From the NCBI GenBank assembly GCA_947652605.1, contig OX393579.1:45204970-45268969 (forward strand): a stretch of DNA of 64,000 nucleotides, given 5' to 3'. The position numbers were made by a program, and so were the translations under genes. The first letter of the stretch is position 1. Every line of letters starts with the position of its first letter. This document shows, in pieces, positions 24,767 through 36,371 of the stretch. The DNA is from Elmis aenea. Taxonomy: Eukaryota > Arthropoda > Insecta > Coleoptera > Elmidae. The notes under the pieces were generated by a model that saw nothing but the letters and a program-made list of their open reading frames with translations, did not search any database and was not told the DNA's origin.

Positions 24767-25857
24767 GTCGAACCGGAACCGAACCGAAAACCGAAATTAA
24801 GCGGTATTTTTAACAGAACCAAAACCGGAACCGGAAGGAAAAACTGCAGGATTTATAAATCGAAACCGTAACCGCAACGAAATTTTATTAACATAGTAAC
24901 GGTTTATTTCGGTTACAAAAAGGTTCAATTTTTGTTTAGCTTCACTATTTTACACAAAAAAAATCAGTTTTAAAAACTAAAAAAAAATATTTTCAACCTT
25001 AAATTTTTTTGTACCATTAAATTCTAGAGAAACATCTAAAAATCATCTTCATACATTTTTTCGATATTTACAGCAATAAAGAAGATATAACACCTTATAA
25101 ATATAACAAAAAAACAGTTTTTCGCTAATAACTTAAAAACCGGAAATGATAAAATATTTTTGAAAACTCTGAGTTTGCCCTTAAAAACTGCAGATTTTTG
25201 GTATTCTTAACCGTTTCTCCATCTTGAATATTAAGGGAGATACCTGTGTAATCCCACCGAATTTGGAGTACCGTGTGCAATACTCTTTAATATTTTTTGT
25301 TCCTTGCTGCATTTTTTAATGATTTGCGGGCACATTTTTAGTTTTTAAAATGTTTTGAAACTCCTTGCAAGACATTTTGTAATTTTCTTTCGCCAATAAC
25401 TCATCCTCGTAAGTTTTTTAGCAACAATTTATTTCGTTCTTTTCGCAGTAGTCATCCAGCTAAATATTCTTTTCGGTTGCATTTGAGTCGAGAATCGGAA
25501 AAACGAAAGATGTTATATTTCCATAAAAATAGGGTGAATTTTTATTACTTATTATTAATTTTTTTAAACATTTACCCATTGTTCATTATAAAGTTTAATT
25601 ATAATTGCTTACTTAAAGTAATTATATCAATAAAATATGTTTTTGAAAAATTTGGTTTTTTATTTTGTTTTTTATTTTTTTTTCGTCAATTCTAAAATTG
25701 AAAACGTTAAAATAGAAAGAAATAGAATTAATGTTTAGACTTAATTTTAACTTGTGATTCGAGCCGGAACCAAAACCGAACCGGAACTGAACCAGAACCG
25801 AATCGAAACTGAACCAGAATTTTCAGCCAAACCGAAACCGGAAATCGGAATCTAAGG
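24767..25857. mobile_element. Element bracketed by GAACCG-type repeat blocks
   Basis: Blocks of tandem variants of ACCGGAACCGAA lie at 24767-24840 and 25757-25857 in the same orientation, with AT-rich sequence between. The interior 25040-25275 matches 9590-9840 (blocks such as CCGGAAATGATAAAATATTT and AACCGTTTCTC), which lies within the piggyBac element. Classification is unknown, and clear terminal repeats were not found. Confidence 0.5.
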
Positions 25858-25927
25858 TAGTCTTGAGTTTTAATTTTTTAAGCGTATGATTTTTCTAACG
25901 AATTGAATATTTTTTTAAGGCTATATA

Positions 25928-28216
25928 CAGGGTGACAATAATCTACATGTGTTGTATGGGTAACTTTGTTATTACAAGAGTAACAAAGTCGGTTAAATTA
26001 GCAAAGTTGGGCAGAATTTCAAGACGAATTTAATGCCATTTTGACATTTGGTCTACACCTTCAACTTTTTTAAATATTTTGAAAAAACCAAAAACAGACG
26101 ATTTTTTCAATGGTAAATAATTCCACAGCCACCTATGTTAAAACCAAAGTGTGAATTGATTCCTTTAGATATTTTTACGTAGAATTATAAAAAAATATTT
26201 AAAAAGTCATAGCTCACTCGATTTTCGAGATATAAGCCAAACTTGACTTTTTTTAAATGGCAACCATAGTTGGCTATGGGTTCATTAAATAGCTTATTTT
26301 CTTCTGATTTCAAAAATGTATGGGTTGTCATATCTATTTCCATTAGTTTTCTTACAATTTGCAAAAACCGAAATTATTACTAAATAGTATAAGGGTGCCT
26401 TGGAATTGGACAAGAATGTCATGTTTTCTTGCTTTATATCTAATCATCAGAAACAATTGAAATTACTAGTAAAATAATTTAATTGAACAATAACAAATAA
26501 AATACTTCGTGGCTAATATTAATAAACTACTAACATAATAATTAATGACTAAAATTAAATTAAAAATTATAATAATGCTTCAAAGTGGCCACCATTTTCT
26601 TGAACACACAGTTGACACCGTTTTAATATTTCACTTTGCACTTTTAGTAAAGTATTATGTCTGATTTCTGCTACAGTTGCTCTTATGTTGGTTTTCAGGT
26701 GATCAACACTATGAGGCTTTTCTTTATAAACTTTATCTTTAATAGTTCCCCATAGAAAAAATCAAGAGGCGTTAGGTCCGGAGACCTGGGAGGCCATGCA
26801 ATGGGACCTCTGTTACCTATCCAGTTAGGAAATTTTTCTAATAAATAGTTTGATACTATTTGTGCATTGTGAGCTGGTGCTCCATCATGCTGAAAGTAAT
26901 TCAAATTTTGAATCAAGTTCAATGGAAGATCGTCCAACATTTCTTCTAATTGATTTTGTAAAAATAACAAATAGCGCTCTGAATTTAAATTTTCCTCATA
27001 AAAATAAGGACCGAGTATTTTTGTACCAAGAATGGCACACCAAACATTGATACTAAAAACATGTTGATCACGTCTTTCAACCGTTAAGTGTGGATTTTCC
27101 CTCGCCCAGTAAATATGATTTTTTCTATTAAATAATCCATTGTTTGTAAATTTTGCCTCGTCAGTAAATAAAATTGATTGAGAAAAGAGTTCGTGTCTTC
27201 GACTTTCTTCTACGAACCATGTAGCATAGTTTAATCTTCTATCCAAATCTGTTGGGTACAACGTATTTCCAATATGATGATGATAAGGATTAAAATTATT
27301 TTGTTTTAAAATTATTCTTGCTTGTTCTCTGGATACGTTACACTCAAGTCCGATTTCTCGTACAGATGCAGTTGGTTTAAAAGTATTGTATGCCAAAACA
27401 AGTACCTCTGTATCTTCATTAAAATTTATTTTGGCATCTTTTGGTTTAGAAAATGATCCATACTGTTTTAAATTAGCTTCGAGTTTTGCAAACAATCTTT
27501 TATCTGGCTGCCTTCTTTCCATGTATGTTAGTAGATATAATTCCGATGCTGCGTTTACATCACGATTACAACTGTAGTAGCAAAATAACATATCATTTTT
27601 TTCTTCACTCGAATAAGCCATATTTTTTATTTTTTTAAACTTTTATCACAAATACTTAACACATTCACATCAGTAATTAGCAGCAAAACAGAACTTAGTT
27701 TGACAACTAATTTAAAAAAAACAAAAAATGCTCTCCAGTTCCAAGGCACTCACATACTATTTAGTAATAATTTCGGTTTTTGCAAATTGTAAGAAAACTA
27801 ATGGAAATAGATATGACAACCCATACATTTTTGAAATCAGAAGAAAATAAGCTATTTAATGAACCCATAGCCAACTATGGTTGCCATTTAAAAAAAGTCA
27901 AGTTTGGCTTATATCTCGAAAATCGAGTGAGCTATGACTTTTTAAATATTTTTTTATAATTCTACGTAAAAATATCTAAAGGAATCAATTCACACTTTGG
28001 TGTTAACATAGGTGGCTGTGGAATTATTTACCATTGAAAAAATCGTCTGTTTTTGGTTTTTTCAAAATATTTAAAAAAGTTGAAGGTGTAGACCAAATGT
28101 CAAAATGGCATTAAATTCGTCTTGAAATTCTGCCCAACTTTGCTAATTTAACCGACTTTGTTACTCTTGTAATAACAAAGTTACCCATACAACACATGTA
28201 GATTATTGTCACCCTG
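25928..28216 (-). mobile_element. Mariner-superfamily element with 483-bp inverted repeats
   Basis: 2289 bp, flanked by TA (25926-25927, 28217-28218). The ends begin CAGGGTGACAATAATCTACA in both orientations. The inverted repeats run 25928-26410 against 27734-28216 with the same length and almost no differences. The centre holds one transposase gene on the minus strand. High arm identity implies recent insertion or arm homogenisation. A relic of the same family, split by a rosa-like element, lies at 49188-50480. Confidence 0.93.
26567..27621 (-). pseudogene. DD40D mariner-superfamily transposase, single frameshift
   Basis: Cut-and-paste transposase of the IS630-Tc1-mariner superfamily. The N terminus (MAYSSEEKNDMLFCYYSCNR, about residues 1-55) is the helix-turn-helix domain that I recall as DUF4817. 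A second HTH follows near 80-110. Catalytic residues: Asp154 in LFTDEAKF, Asp246 in QHDGAPAH, and Asp287 in SPDLTPLDFF, giving 40 residues between the last two (close to the DD41D rosa group). At about 26756 a T6 run is one base short: the main frame ends wrongly at 26695, while the next frame continues with KDKVYKEKPHSVDHLK and CVQENGGHFEALL to a stop at 26567. Otherwise intact, length about 350 residues as expected. Confidence 0.9.
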
Positions 28217-28219
28217 TAT

Positions 28220-29745
28220 ATATTGGTAATTATTTAAAAAAAAATGTTAGTTTGGCCTGTCATTTGATATCCGCTCAACGTTATTAAACATTAGTGTCTT
28301 AATCACAATTTACATAAAGTTAACTAAAAATTCCTACTTTCAACTTTTTCTACCTGCCGTAGTTAAAAAGGTGGTTGTGTTTGAAATCCAAATAAATGTC
28401 TTCTGTAATTTGCCTAACTTTACTCATTTAACCAACCCTTTGACTCTTATAAGTATAAACTTAGTCAGGCAACGCGAAAGATTGACGGTGTACTACAGAT
28501 CCTATCAGCCTCAACCTTTTAAAAAATATTTTTAACAGTTTTAATCTCATTAGAATCTTTATCAAAAATAAGCAAACCTATATTCAATTAAGAAGAAAGA
28601 AAAATTAACGTTTCAAAGCCAACTTTAACTCTTATTTAAAAAATTGCAAGGCATGATTTCAGGAAATAAAATATATAAACAAATAAATTTGGATATATCA
28701 AGCTAAATAGGACTACGTACAACTATTTACTGGGCATTTATTTGCTTTGAATTAAACTGAATTATTTAAGAACGGAGAATGTTGTCACTAGTTTTTTGCC
28801 AATAACTAGAAAAACATGCAATCTTAAAAAACCTAGAGCATTGCGAACTTACACTCTGAAAGGCGAAGAACATTTAGTTCCATTTAACCCACTTTTGTAC
28901 CTCGTATCATTTCCGAGATCCTTATAATGACCCCGATAAAATATACGTATTGTATTCAAATATAATCCATTTATGCAGGAATTTATTAAAATCTACTAAT
29001 TTACATTTTTTCTGGCATTTGTGTCTTAATGAGTAGTGGGAAGGTTTCTTAAATAGAGATGATTCAGAGCAGAGATTTTGGTTTTTAAAATATGCCAATA
29101 AATAATACACAAATATTTCCAATTGAAATTTTCTCATAAAAGTCACAATATCACTTTCATTTTCGATTAACTTAGGTTAAAAAATTCTTTTAATGCTCTT
29201 ATCTTTTGCTATAATAAAAATCAAATCGATCGTTAACAGATCTTGTAATGAAACGGATCTGAGCAGGCTACTTACAAAGCCTATTTCACATTTTCGATTA
29301 TAAAACAGCTTAAGCATCTTTTTTATAGCTGCTTTATGCTAATGGCGAGCTATCAATAACCACAGAAAATTTTAATCGAGCTCCGTCTCATCAATTTCTT
29401 ACTTCATTTCTTACATTATACGTTATAAACTAAATAAAATATTGCACCATTAAAATAACGAGTTGATAGATCTTCGGTTTTATTAACCAAGGTAAGAGAA
29501 AGGTTTTCCCAGCGAAGGTCGCCATAAAGCAAGCACTTCTGCGTAGAAAGAACCCTTAGGTACATATACATGAGGTATTATATTTATGCGCATGGTTGGA
29601 ATCTATGCAGCATTTACAAGTTTCACAATAGCGGTAACTGCTGTTAAGAATGCGGAATCAAGTGGAAATATATATACAACAAATTTTAATTGAAATTTGT
29701 TTCTTCCGATTTCTTTGTGGAAAATTTTGTGTGTAAAATAGACTT
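28220..29745. other. Intronic AT-rich sequence, nothing recognised
   Basis: Immediately 3' of the TM4 exon on the minus strand. No element ends or exons seen. Confidence 0.4.
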
Positions 29746-29747
29746 AC

Positions 29748-29932
29748 CGTAAAACCAGCATGTGTTGGCGCCGAATCGAGGTCTTAAAAACGGGTAATCA
29801 GGATTATCAGGAAGGCTGTCCAGGATTGCGGCAGTTCCAGCGATTAATAGTGGACCACCCCAAGCGTAGATTTCGTACAGGCGCAGTCTACATCTCTCTT
29901 GGCTTTTTTCCAAGCTTTGAGGGCGCAAATCT
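29748..29932 (-). CDS. Methuselah-like GPCR, internal exon (TM4 and second extracellular loop)
   Basis: Internal coding exon of a secretin/adhesion-class receptor of the Methuselah type, a plasma-membrane GPCR group largely restricted to arthropods. On the minus strand a pyrimidine-rich tract and CAG acceptor precede the exon, and GTAAGT follows at 29747. The translation contains DLRPQSLEKSQERCR, then a helix starting LYEIYAWGGPLLIAGTAAIL (TM4), then RPRFGANTCWFYG, the conserved extracellular-loop-2 block whose Cys normally pairs with TM3. The exon ends with one base of a Gly codon that is completed exactly by the first two bases of the exon at 12120. A preceding exon ending in AG of an Arg codon is required; I could not find it in the window. 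The downstream intron is about 17.6 kb. Confidence 0.88.
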
Positions 29933-29939
29933 CTGCAAA

Positions 29940-31187
29940 AAAAATAGCTACGTTAATTACAATCCTTATTACAGTTTATTTAATACATCTAATAGGGATA
30001 CACTGATAAGCAAACTGGCCAATTGCCGATTACTCATTAATTGGCCCAAGCTGATCATCCGATTACCAATTAATCGACCGATGTTTGACTCTCACCTATG
30101 ATCAATTATAATTAAAAAACTAAATGTGTCCTTATAACATTTTTTTAATAAATTCGTTGTGTTTTTTTATATTAATAAATAGCCATATTAGCAGCCAAAA
30201 GCTAAAAATTAGAGTAGTAGCAAAACAGTAAAACTGTTTCCATAATCCAATCTACTTGCACAACTAAACTTAATGAGATCCGATTATTCCGCCAAAAAGT
30301 CTTGTTTTCATCAGGTTTGTTCCAATAAGTCCACGGACCATGCGCCGTACAGTCAGGATTCTGCGCAGTATCAATATCGCGTTCTATCACAGTCTCTGAC
30401 AGTTCACAGGTCGGTCAGTCATTCGTTCCATCAACTCTCAGATCAATTCATGTACCGGTTTGCGGACATTAAAACAGTTCATTAACGACGGGACGAACTG
30501 TTGCTGGGATTTTTACACGCATGCGCTGTTCATAACTAATGTGGGCTCTGGTAGCTAAGGATCGCCCTTCCAATCCCATTTAGTACTGGATTCTTAAGGT
30601 GTTTAGTGTTTACCCTAGCGATGCGCACATTTCTATGAACCCAATAGATACAAATGTCATTTACAGTTAAGCCAGTCGTAAAAGCGTTCCAACAACGACT
30701 AATACTGGGCAACACATTTATTAGTACATAGTTCACGCACGCGAAGAAACCAGTTCATGATGTACTGATCCATGGATTGGTTTTAAATCGTTTGTTGGAA
30801 CAAACCTATCGTAAAGTGTTACAAAAAATTTAAAGCACAGTTTCATTTTCGGCAGATTTTACATGTAAGAGACATTTCCAAATTAAAACATAAATAACAA
30901 AATAGAATTTTTTAATTTTTGAAATTAACGCGTATTTTCGTAATGCTGAACTTGCTTCAATTTGGGTTTTGCACTTTGCATTTATTAAAAGATTATTCGA
31001 GATTAATGGACATGTTTTCGATAAAGTATGTCGGACTGTCGAAAGACAATATTTCTTAAAATTACGTAGTATGTATAACTACCTTTTCTAATTTATTGCA
31101 AATTCATACGCGAATGCAAGCAGTGTATGGAAACGCATGTTTTGCGTATCCAACTGTCAAGGAATAATATCGAAAATTTAGGAATGG
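29940..31187. other. Sequence upstream of the TM4 exon
   Basis: No further receptor exon recognised. 30000-30090 carries several GCCGATTA/CCGATTACC-like words and may be a degraded MITE. 30270-30700 is less AT-rich, but its open frames match no family I know. Confidence 0.35.
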
Positions 31188-31232
31188 AAGAGAGGGGACG
31201 AATGATAAGCCGCGACCAGGTGCATTGAGTAC

Positions 31233-32600
31233 TAGGGTGGATCGCACTTATATGGGAGTTTTTTTTTTTCTTCCGAATTTCGATTTCGGGGGTTGCGCGA
31301 TAGATGCCCTGGTATCTTTTGATTAATCATGCAAAATATTTAAAAAAAATAATAATTGGAAGTACTGCCCCAAAGTCGTCAAAGTATTTAAAAAAAGTTA
31401 CTTTAAATTAAAATGTCTTAGTTCTATTTTTAACAACGAATTTCACGACTTTTTGAAACATTATCACAGTTTATGCTTTTAATTATTAAAATAAGAATGT
31501 AACACACCGTTTTTCTTACTTTCCCGAGTCATTTTATTGTCACGTGCGCGTGGTGTGCGCGGGTAGTGCAGCGGATATGTCATTTAGCATCCCTTCGCTT
31601 TATAGTTTCAATTTTTTTTCAGGAAGAGATCACGTTTCGTTCTGATTTCGAATATTTGAGATTTGATAGTGTGATTTTTCTGTTTGACATTGCCACGCAA
31701 ATGTAGTTCGTTCGAGACTAGTTCTTGTGACAAATCGCGAAAGATACTCATTAAAGAAAGATAATTCTTGTTAGACCAGCGAGGTCAAAGAAAAATGATG
31801 ATGTGTTCCTTAGATAGAGAGACTACAAGGAAAAACGGAACCAATATTTCCAAAAAATTGCAACGAAACTTTTATGAAGAACCTTCCCAAACATCAAAGT
31901 CCCAAAGATCCACGTCTCAAACTAAGGGTTCAAATTCTAAGCCCTTAAAAGCAAATGCTGATATGCAGGAAAAGCAATGAGGACTATCGCAGAAAAGTTG
32001 TGTTTGAAGAGCACATTAGTTTATTGAAAAAAACCTGGCTCACAATACATTGACCATTTTTCTATGAAATCTAGTGACGCAAAAACAATTGCCAATTGAC
32101 TGTTCGCATCATTTCCGAAGCCATCGCAAATCTGGACAAAGTCGAAACTGATATTTTACCTAAATTTTGTTTGATGCCTTGCCACACACAAACCACTGAA
32201 AGATGTGTCAAATTGGTGACGGATCAGAAATAAATTAGAATATTGTCGTATCATACCAAGAAAGACTACAAAACCAAGTTATTAGCTTAATTTTGGAGTG
32301 ATCTTAATTTTTTTTTTAAACTGTTTTTGTGTGATTTTACATTCTGTTCTATTTTCTTATTCTTTTAATTGTCCAAAAAAGTTATAAAAATTTTGTAGCC
32401 AAACCTTGAATACTTTTATTGGGCATAAACTATAACCTACATTCAGCAAATTTTTTTCAAAATTCAGCAGGCTTGGGGCAGTACTTGCACTAATAATATC
32501 AAAATATTGTCTTCATGACTTCTGATTGTATTCCCCTAGAGCATCTTTTCCGCACCCCGCCAGAAAAAAATAATAAAAAAATAAAATTCGATCCACCCTA
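31233..32600. mobile_element. hAT-like element, 1368 bp, 8-bp target duplication
   Basis: The ends TAGGGTGGATCG and CGATCCACCCTA are perfect inverses. Flanks TTGAGTAC (31225-31232) and TTCAGTAC (32601-32608) match at 7 of 8. Removing it rejoins the mariner frame across an Ala-Leu-Ser-Thr-Ala-Ser-Thr-Asp segment. The interior retains a decayed coding stretch near 32150-32230 readable as LPKFCLMPCHTQTTERCVKL, resembling a Cys-His-Thr-Gln block in some insect transposon proteins. Confidence 0.88.
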
Positions 32601-33395
32601 TTCAGTACTGCATCAACAGACAGGAATGTGGCATGTGTGGAAGGCCTGATTAGAGAAAATCGTCGGATTTCAATCAGAACAATTTCAGAAAATGTTGGTG
32701 TGAGTATAGGATCTGTCCATAGTATCGTACACAAACTGGGTTACAGCAAGGTTTGTGCGTAATGGGTTCCTCGCTTTTCTTCAGAAAACCAAAAAAGCTT
32801 GCGATTGGGCTTATCTTTGCAACACCTCACGGAATACAGGCAAAATGGTAATGACTTTCTCTCGTCAATAATTGCTGGCGACTAATCTTGGTGTCATTAT
32901 TTTGAACCATCCAGTAAGCTGTCATCGATGCAATGGAAACACGCAAATTCTCCGCCACCAAAGAAGTTTAAAGTTCAACCTTCTGCAGGCAACGTCATGT
33001 TGACATTTTTTTTCGACCATGAAGGACCCTTGCTGATAGAGTTTACAGAACCTAGAGTGCATATCAACGCAAACCTGTATAATGAAACTTTGAACAAGCT
33101 CCATCAAGCTATAAGACGAAAACGTCCAGGGAAGCTTTCACGTGGTGTCATTCTGCTTCACGACAATGCTCGGCCTCATGTTGCCAAAGTAGTGAAAGAA
33201 AATCTACAACGAAATAAATGGAGGATATTAGAGAATTCACCCTATAGTCCCGATTTATCGCCTTGCGATTTTCACATCTTTGGGCCACTGAAAAAGGCGT
33301 TAAAAGGTAACCGTTTACAAAACGCCGTGAAAGAATTCTTCGAGCAGCAGCCACAAGAATTCTTTAAGCAGGATATACATCGGTTGGTGAAATAG
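32601..33395 (+). pseudogene. Mariner transposase, DD34D, with stop codons
   Basis: Mariner-family transposase. Readable order: HTH block GLIRENRRISIRTISENVGV and SVHSIVHKLGYSKVCA, an in-frame TAA where the family has coding, then WVPRFSSENQK. The first catalytic block is broken by TAA (IAGD-stop-SWCHYFEPSSK). The open part (32928-33395) carries VHINANLYNETLNKLHQAIR, HDNARPHVA and YSPDLSPCDFHIFGPLKKAL, with 34 residues between the last two Asp. The C terminus HRLVK is near the family's usual end. The two stops and the hAT insertion make it dead. Confidence 0.88.
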
Positions 33396-33504
33396 TGGGA
33401 TATGTGCCTTAATTGTAGTGGTAGTTATTTGTAAATATATTTGCCAATGAATTTTTTTTGGACCAAAGATGGGTTTCAATTGAACAAGCCTCGTATAAGC
33501 AACA

Positions 33505-34730
33505 TGCTTGGGTTATAATTTTTAAACCATATTTGTTCAAACAAATCATTTAAAGCTAGTAATTACTTTCAGAGCTAGAGTTATGCCAGGTAGTTTGCTT
33601 ATTAGGGTGTATAAAATATTATCATCACTTTGCAGATTCTATTATTACTAAATTAAACCACGTAAAATTATGAAGGCGTGATCTTTGCATAAATAATATT
33701 CGAGTTGGGCGCCTACAAATTGCGGTTAACTTTTCCAAAATTACATAGTTTTTTCTACAACTACATACATATTCATTAACAATAGACTAAAACAGTATCA
33801 TCGTTGCCTTCATTGTCTTCCTACAAAGTTCCAAACAGACTTGTTCATCTACCTACTCTGTAATTATACAATCTAGGCTACTAAATTGTTTCGTCTGCTT
33901 GGGTTTCTGGGAAACAATTTTAGTTTTATTTTTTCTTATCCACAGATGTCGAAAGTGATGGTTAACGCATCAGAAATCCGGTTCTTTGTATCTTTTACTA
34001 TCTCGAATAAAGACAGCTATGAACACCGAAAACGAACAACATCAAGAGAATTATTGTCTTTAATCGACTGCCTGTGGGTTGCTTCAAAGGGGCGCAGGTA
34101 CTCGATTTAGAGAGGGCGCCATTGCTGCAGGCCAGTTACTTTTATATCCAAGATATTCTAGTTTTGGGTTTAATGGTTTTATTGACCCAACTTTTTCAAG
34201 TGTTATACCCAGAAAAATTTACAAAATACTTTTGTATAAAGTAATTTGCAAAGTGGTCGGCAGAAAGTATCTCCGGCAGTAAAAATAAGTCGGTTCCTTT
34301 CCATAAAAATCTTTTAAATGCCATTAGCTGTGCCTGTGCGTGCAGATATTTTCGTTTTACAGTTTAACGACAAGTATTTACGCTCTATTATCGTCGTAAA
34401 TGGGAAATTTTGTGTTTTATACGCAATTATTGTACGTTATATTCCATTTCCTTATTAAGTATTGCATTTCAAGTGACTGTTATGTTTATTTGAGCAAAAC
34501 GTTACGAATCCATAACCCCAATCGTTCACCCATAAACATTTAATTAAACAATTTGATATAATTAAAAAGATGTTTATAAAACATGTACGCTGAAACAACT
34601 ATATTTACGGCGTTTATGCAATATCGATAATTGTTTATCGTGGATGACTTTGCAAAAATATACACTGCGAACTAGACTCGTTGGCAACAAAATATGAACT
34701 TATTGATCCCGTTTTAAACTTAGATGTCCA
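33505..34730. other. Sequence with no recognised feature
   Basis: Short open frames at 33886-34110 and 34079-34282 resemble no known family. No element ends were identified. Confidence 0.35.
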
Positions 34731-35041
34731 TTAACACATTTTGTGCGGGTAGCGCGCAAAAGTAACTGGCAGGTATAGCGGGCCAAAAAAATTAGGTGGG
34801 GATTTTTTTAATTTAAATTTTTGTAACTAATACATGTTTTTCATTATATTTGGAAAGCCTGTTCCGTACTACAATGTCGACTGTAGAAGATATAAAGGTC
34901 TGTTCCAGCAGGGCCATGTACGATCCATCGAACGGTCAGGAGCATCCGTAGTATCGATATATCGTGCTATGAGAGACTATAATTGTCCGCTATATCGAAA
35001 CTACGCATGCCCCTGATAGTTCGTTGGTCGTACGTGGCCCG

Positions 35042-35110
35042 CAGTGGCGTAGCTAGAATTTGTGCCGTTCGGGGCGGTCCCTGAATTTGCCGCTCCTCTA
35101 AACAGAGGTT
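35042..35110 (+). repeat. Unpaired hAT-like terminus
   Basis: CAGTGGCGTAGCTAGAATTT is a common hAT-type end (CAGTGGCGTA...). No matching inverted end was found nearby, so this is probably one side of a truncated copy. Confidence 0.4.
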
Positions 35111-35405
35111 GCCAAGTGTTTATTTTTTTCAAAAGCCAGCGAAGATCGGCACAAAAAAAGTGGAGAAGAGGTAAAATGCGCCGCAGGCGATTCTTTTAAA
35201 TTTCAGATGTTCAAACGTGTTTTAATTCAAAGTTAGATAATGTAGAGTACTTTACCATCATCTAAAATTACAGTTTTACGGCAGAACTTTTTCTTATTTC
35301 TATTTTTTAATCAGATCGTCCCCTACCCCCCACGAAATTATTTTTAATAGGAGTTAAAATTTTCACAGATAGTTTCCATATAGGTAAAGCAACACGTACA
35401 TAATA

Positions 35406-36368
35406 CAGGGTTTGTCCCAAAAGTAGCCGGACTAATTCGATAACAAAAAATGTATTTTCAATATTCGTACAACGACTTAATATTCTTCAAAGTAGCACCC
35501 TTGTGCATCAACACACCGCCTCCAACGGTTCTGCCACTCTTGGTTGGCCTTCTGGAACGCGGCGACTGGAGTGCTGTTCAGTTCCTTCGCACGGCCTGTT
35601 ATACTGCCTGGACCGTGCCGTAACGATGTCCTTTCAGCAACCACTTGGGAGAGCGACATCTGGGCTGGCTGGGGCAGCGTTACCACGTTTTGTTGAGCTA
35701 GGTACTTTTCCACGACGAGCGCGATGTGGCTCGGCGCATTATCGTGGTGAAGCTTCCAGGAATTGGCAATGGCTGCGCGGATGCAGACGATTCGTTTTCT
35801 CAGTCGCTCAAGGACTCCCACGTAGAAAATTAATTTCACGGTCTGTCCAGCTTGCACAAACTGCCTGCGAATCACCCCCTTCCGAGTCAAAAAATATAAT
35901 CAACATGGGTTTCATCTTTGACTTGCTCATGCAAGCTTTCTTGGGGCGAGGCGAGGCGTTGGTGTCCCATTCTGAGCTTTGGCGCTTTGTGTCCGGGTCG
36001 TACTCGATCACCCACGGTTCGTCGCCAGTGACAACATTGTCTAAGAAATCTGGTTCATCAAGCACACGATCGAGAAGTTCTTGACAAATCGTCACTCGGT
36101 TTGCTTTTTGATCGTCCGTCAAAACCCTCGGCACCAACATTGCACACACTTTCCTCATTGCCAAATTTTCAATTACAATTCGATGCACAACACTTTTCGG
36201 TAAGTTGACGTCTTCAGCAATCATCCGAACACTCGATCGGCGATCAGAGTCCAGAAGAGTTTTCACATTTACCACATTGTCTTCAGTTTCGCTCGTTGAA
36301 CGACGTCCTGAGCGTTCATCGTCTTCAACAAGCTTTATTCTTTCTCGAAACAAATTGTGCCACTCAAA
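35406..36368 (-). pseudogene. Mariner transposase copy 1 of a head-to-head pair
   Basis: Minus-strand mariner. The 3' terminal repeat begins CAGGGTTTGTCCCAAAAGTA at 35406 next to TA. Coding from EWHNLFRERIKLVEDDERSG (36366) through HTH MIAEDVNLPKSVVHRI, first Asp block VVTGDEPWVIEYDPDTKRQ, a frameshift near 35880-35810, then KLHHDNAPSHIALVVEKYLA, and a second frameshift or deletion in the third Asp block (LPQPAQMS...). The end QSRW-like NRWRRCVDAQGCYFEEY is the family's normal C terminus. The first ~45 codons and 5' repeat are missing at the junction with copy 2. Confidence 0.85.
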
Positions 36369-36371
36369 AAC

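Larger units (their letters stand above)
31188..33500 (+). mobile_element. Mariner (DD34D) element split by a hAT-like insertion
   Basis: Coding starts near 31188 (reading KPRPGALST), is broken by the insert at 31233-32600, and resumes at 32601 (ASTDRNVACVEGLIRENRR). The right end near 33495 reads TTGAACAAGCCTCGTA, comparable with the mariner end near 37239. The left terminal repeat was not found, so the 5' part is lost. Confidence 0.8.

Noticed and set aside
24766..24790. tRNA-like GAGTCGAACC word
   Set aside because: No cloverleaf can be drawn around it; it belongs to the GAACCG repeat block.
35503..36084. 193-codon plus-strand open frame
   Set aside because: Antisense to the mariner transposase fragments on the minus strand, which have clear family motifs.
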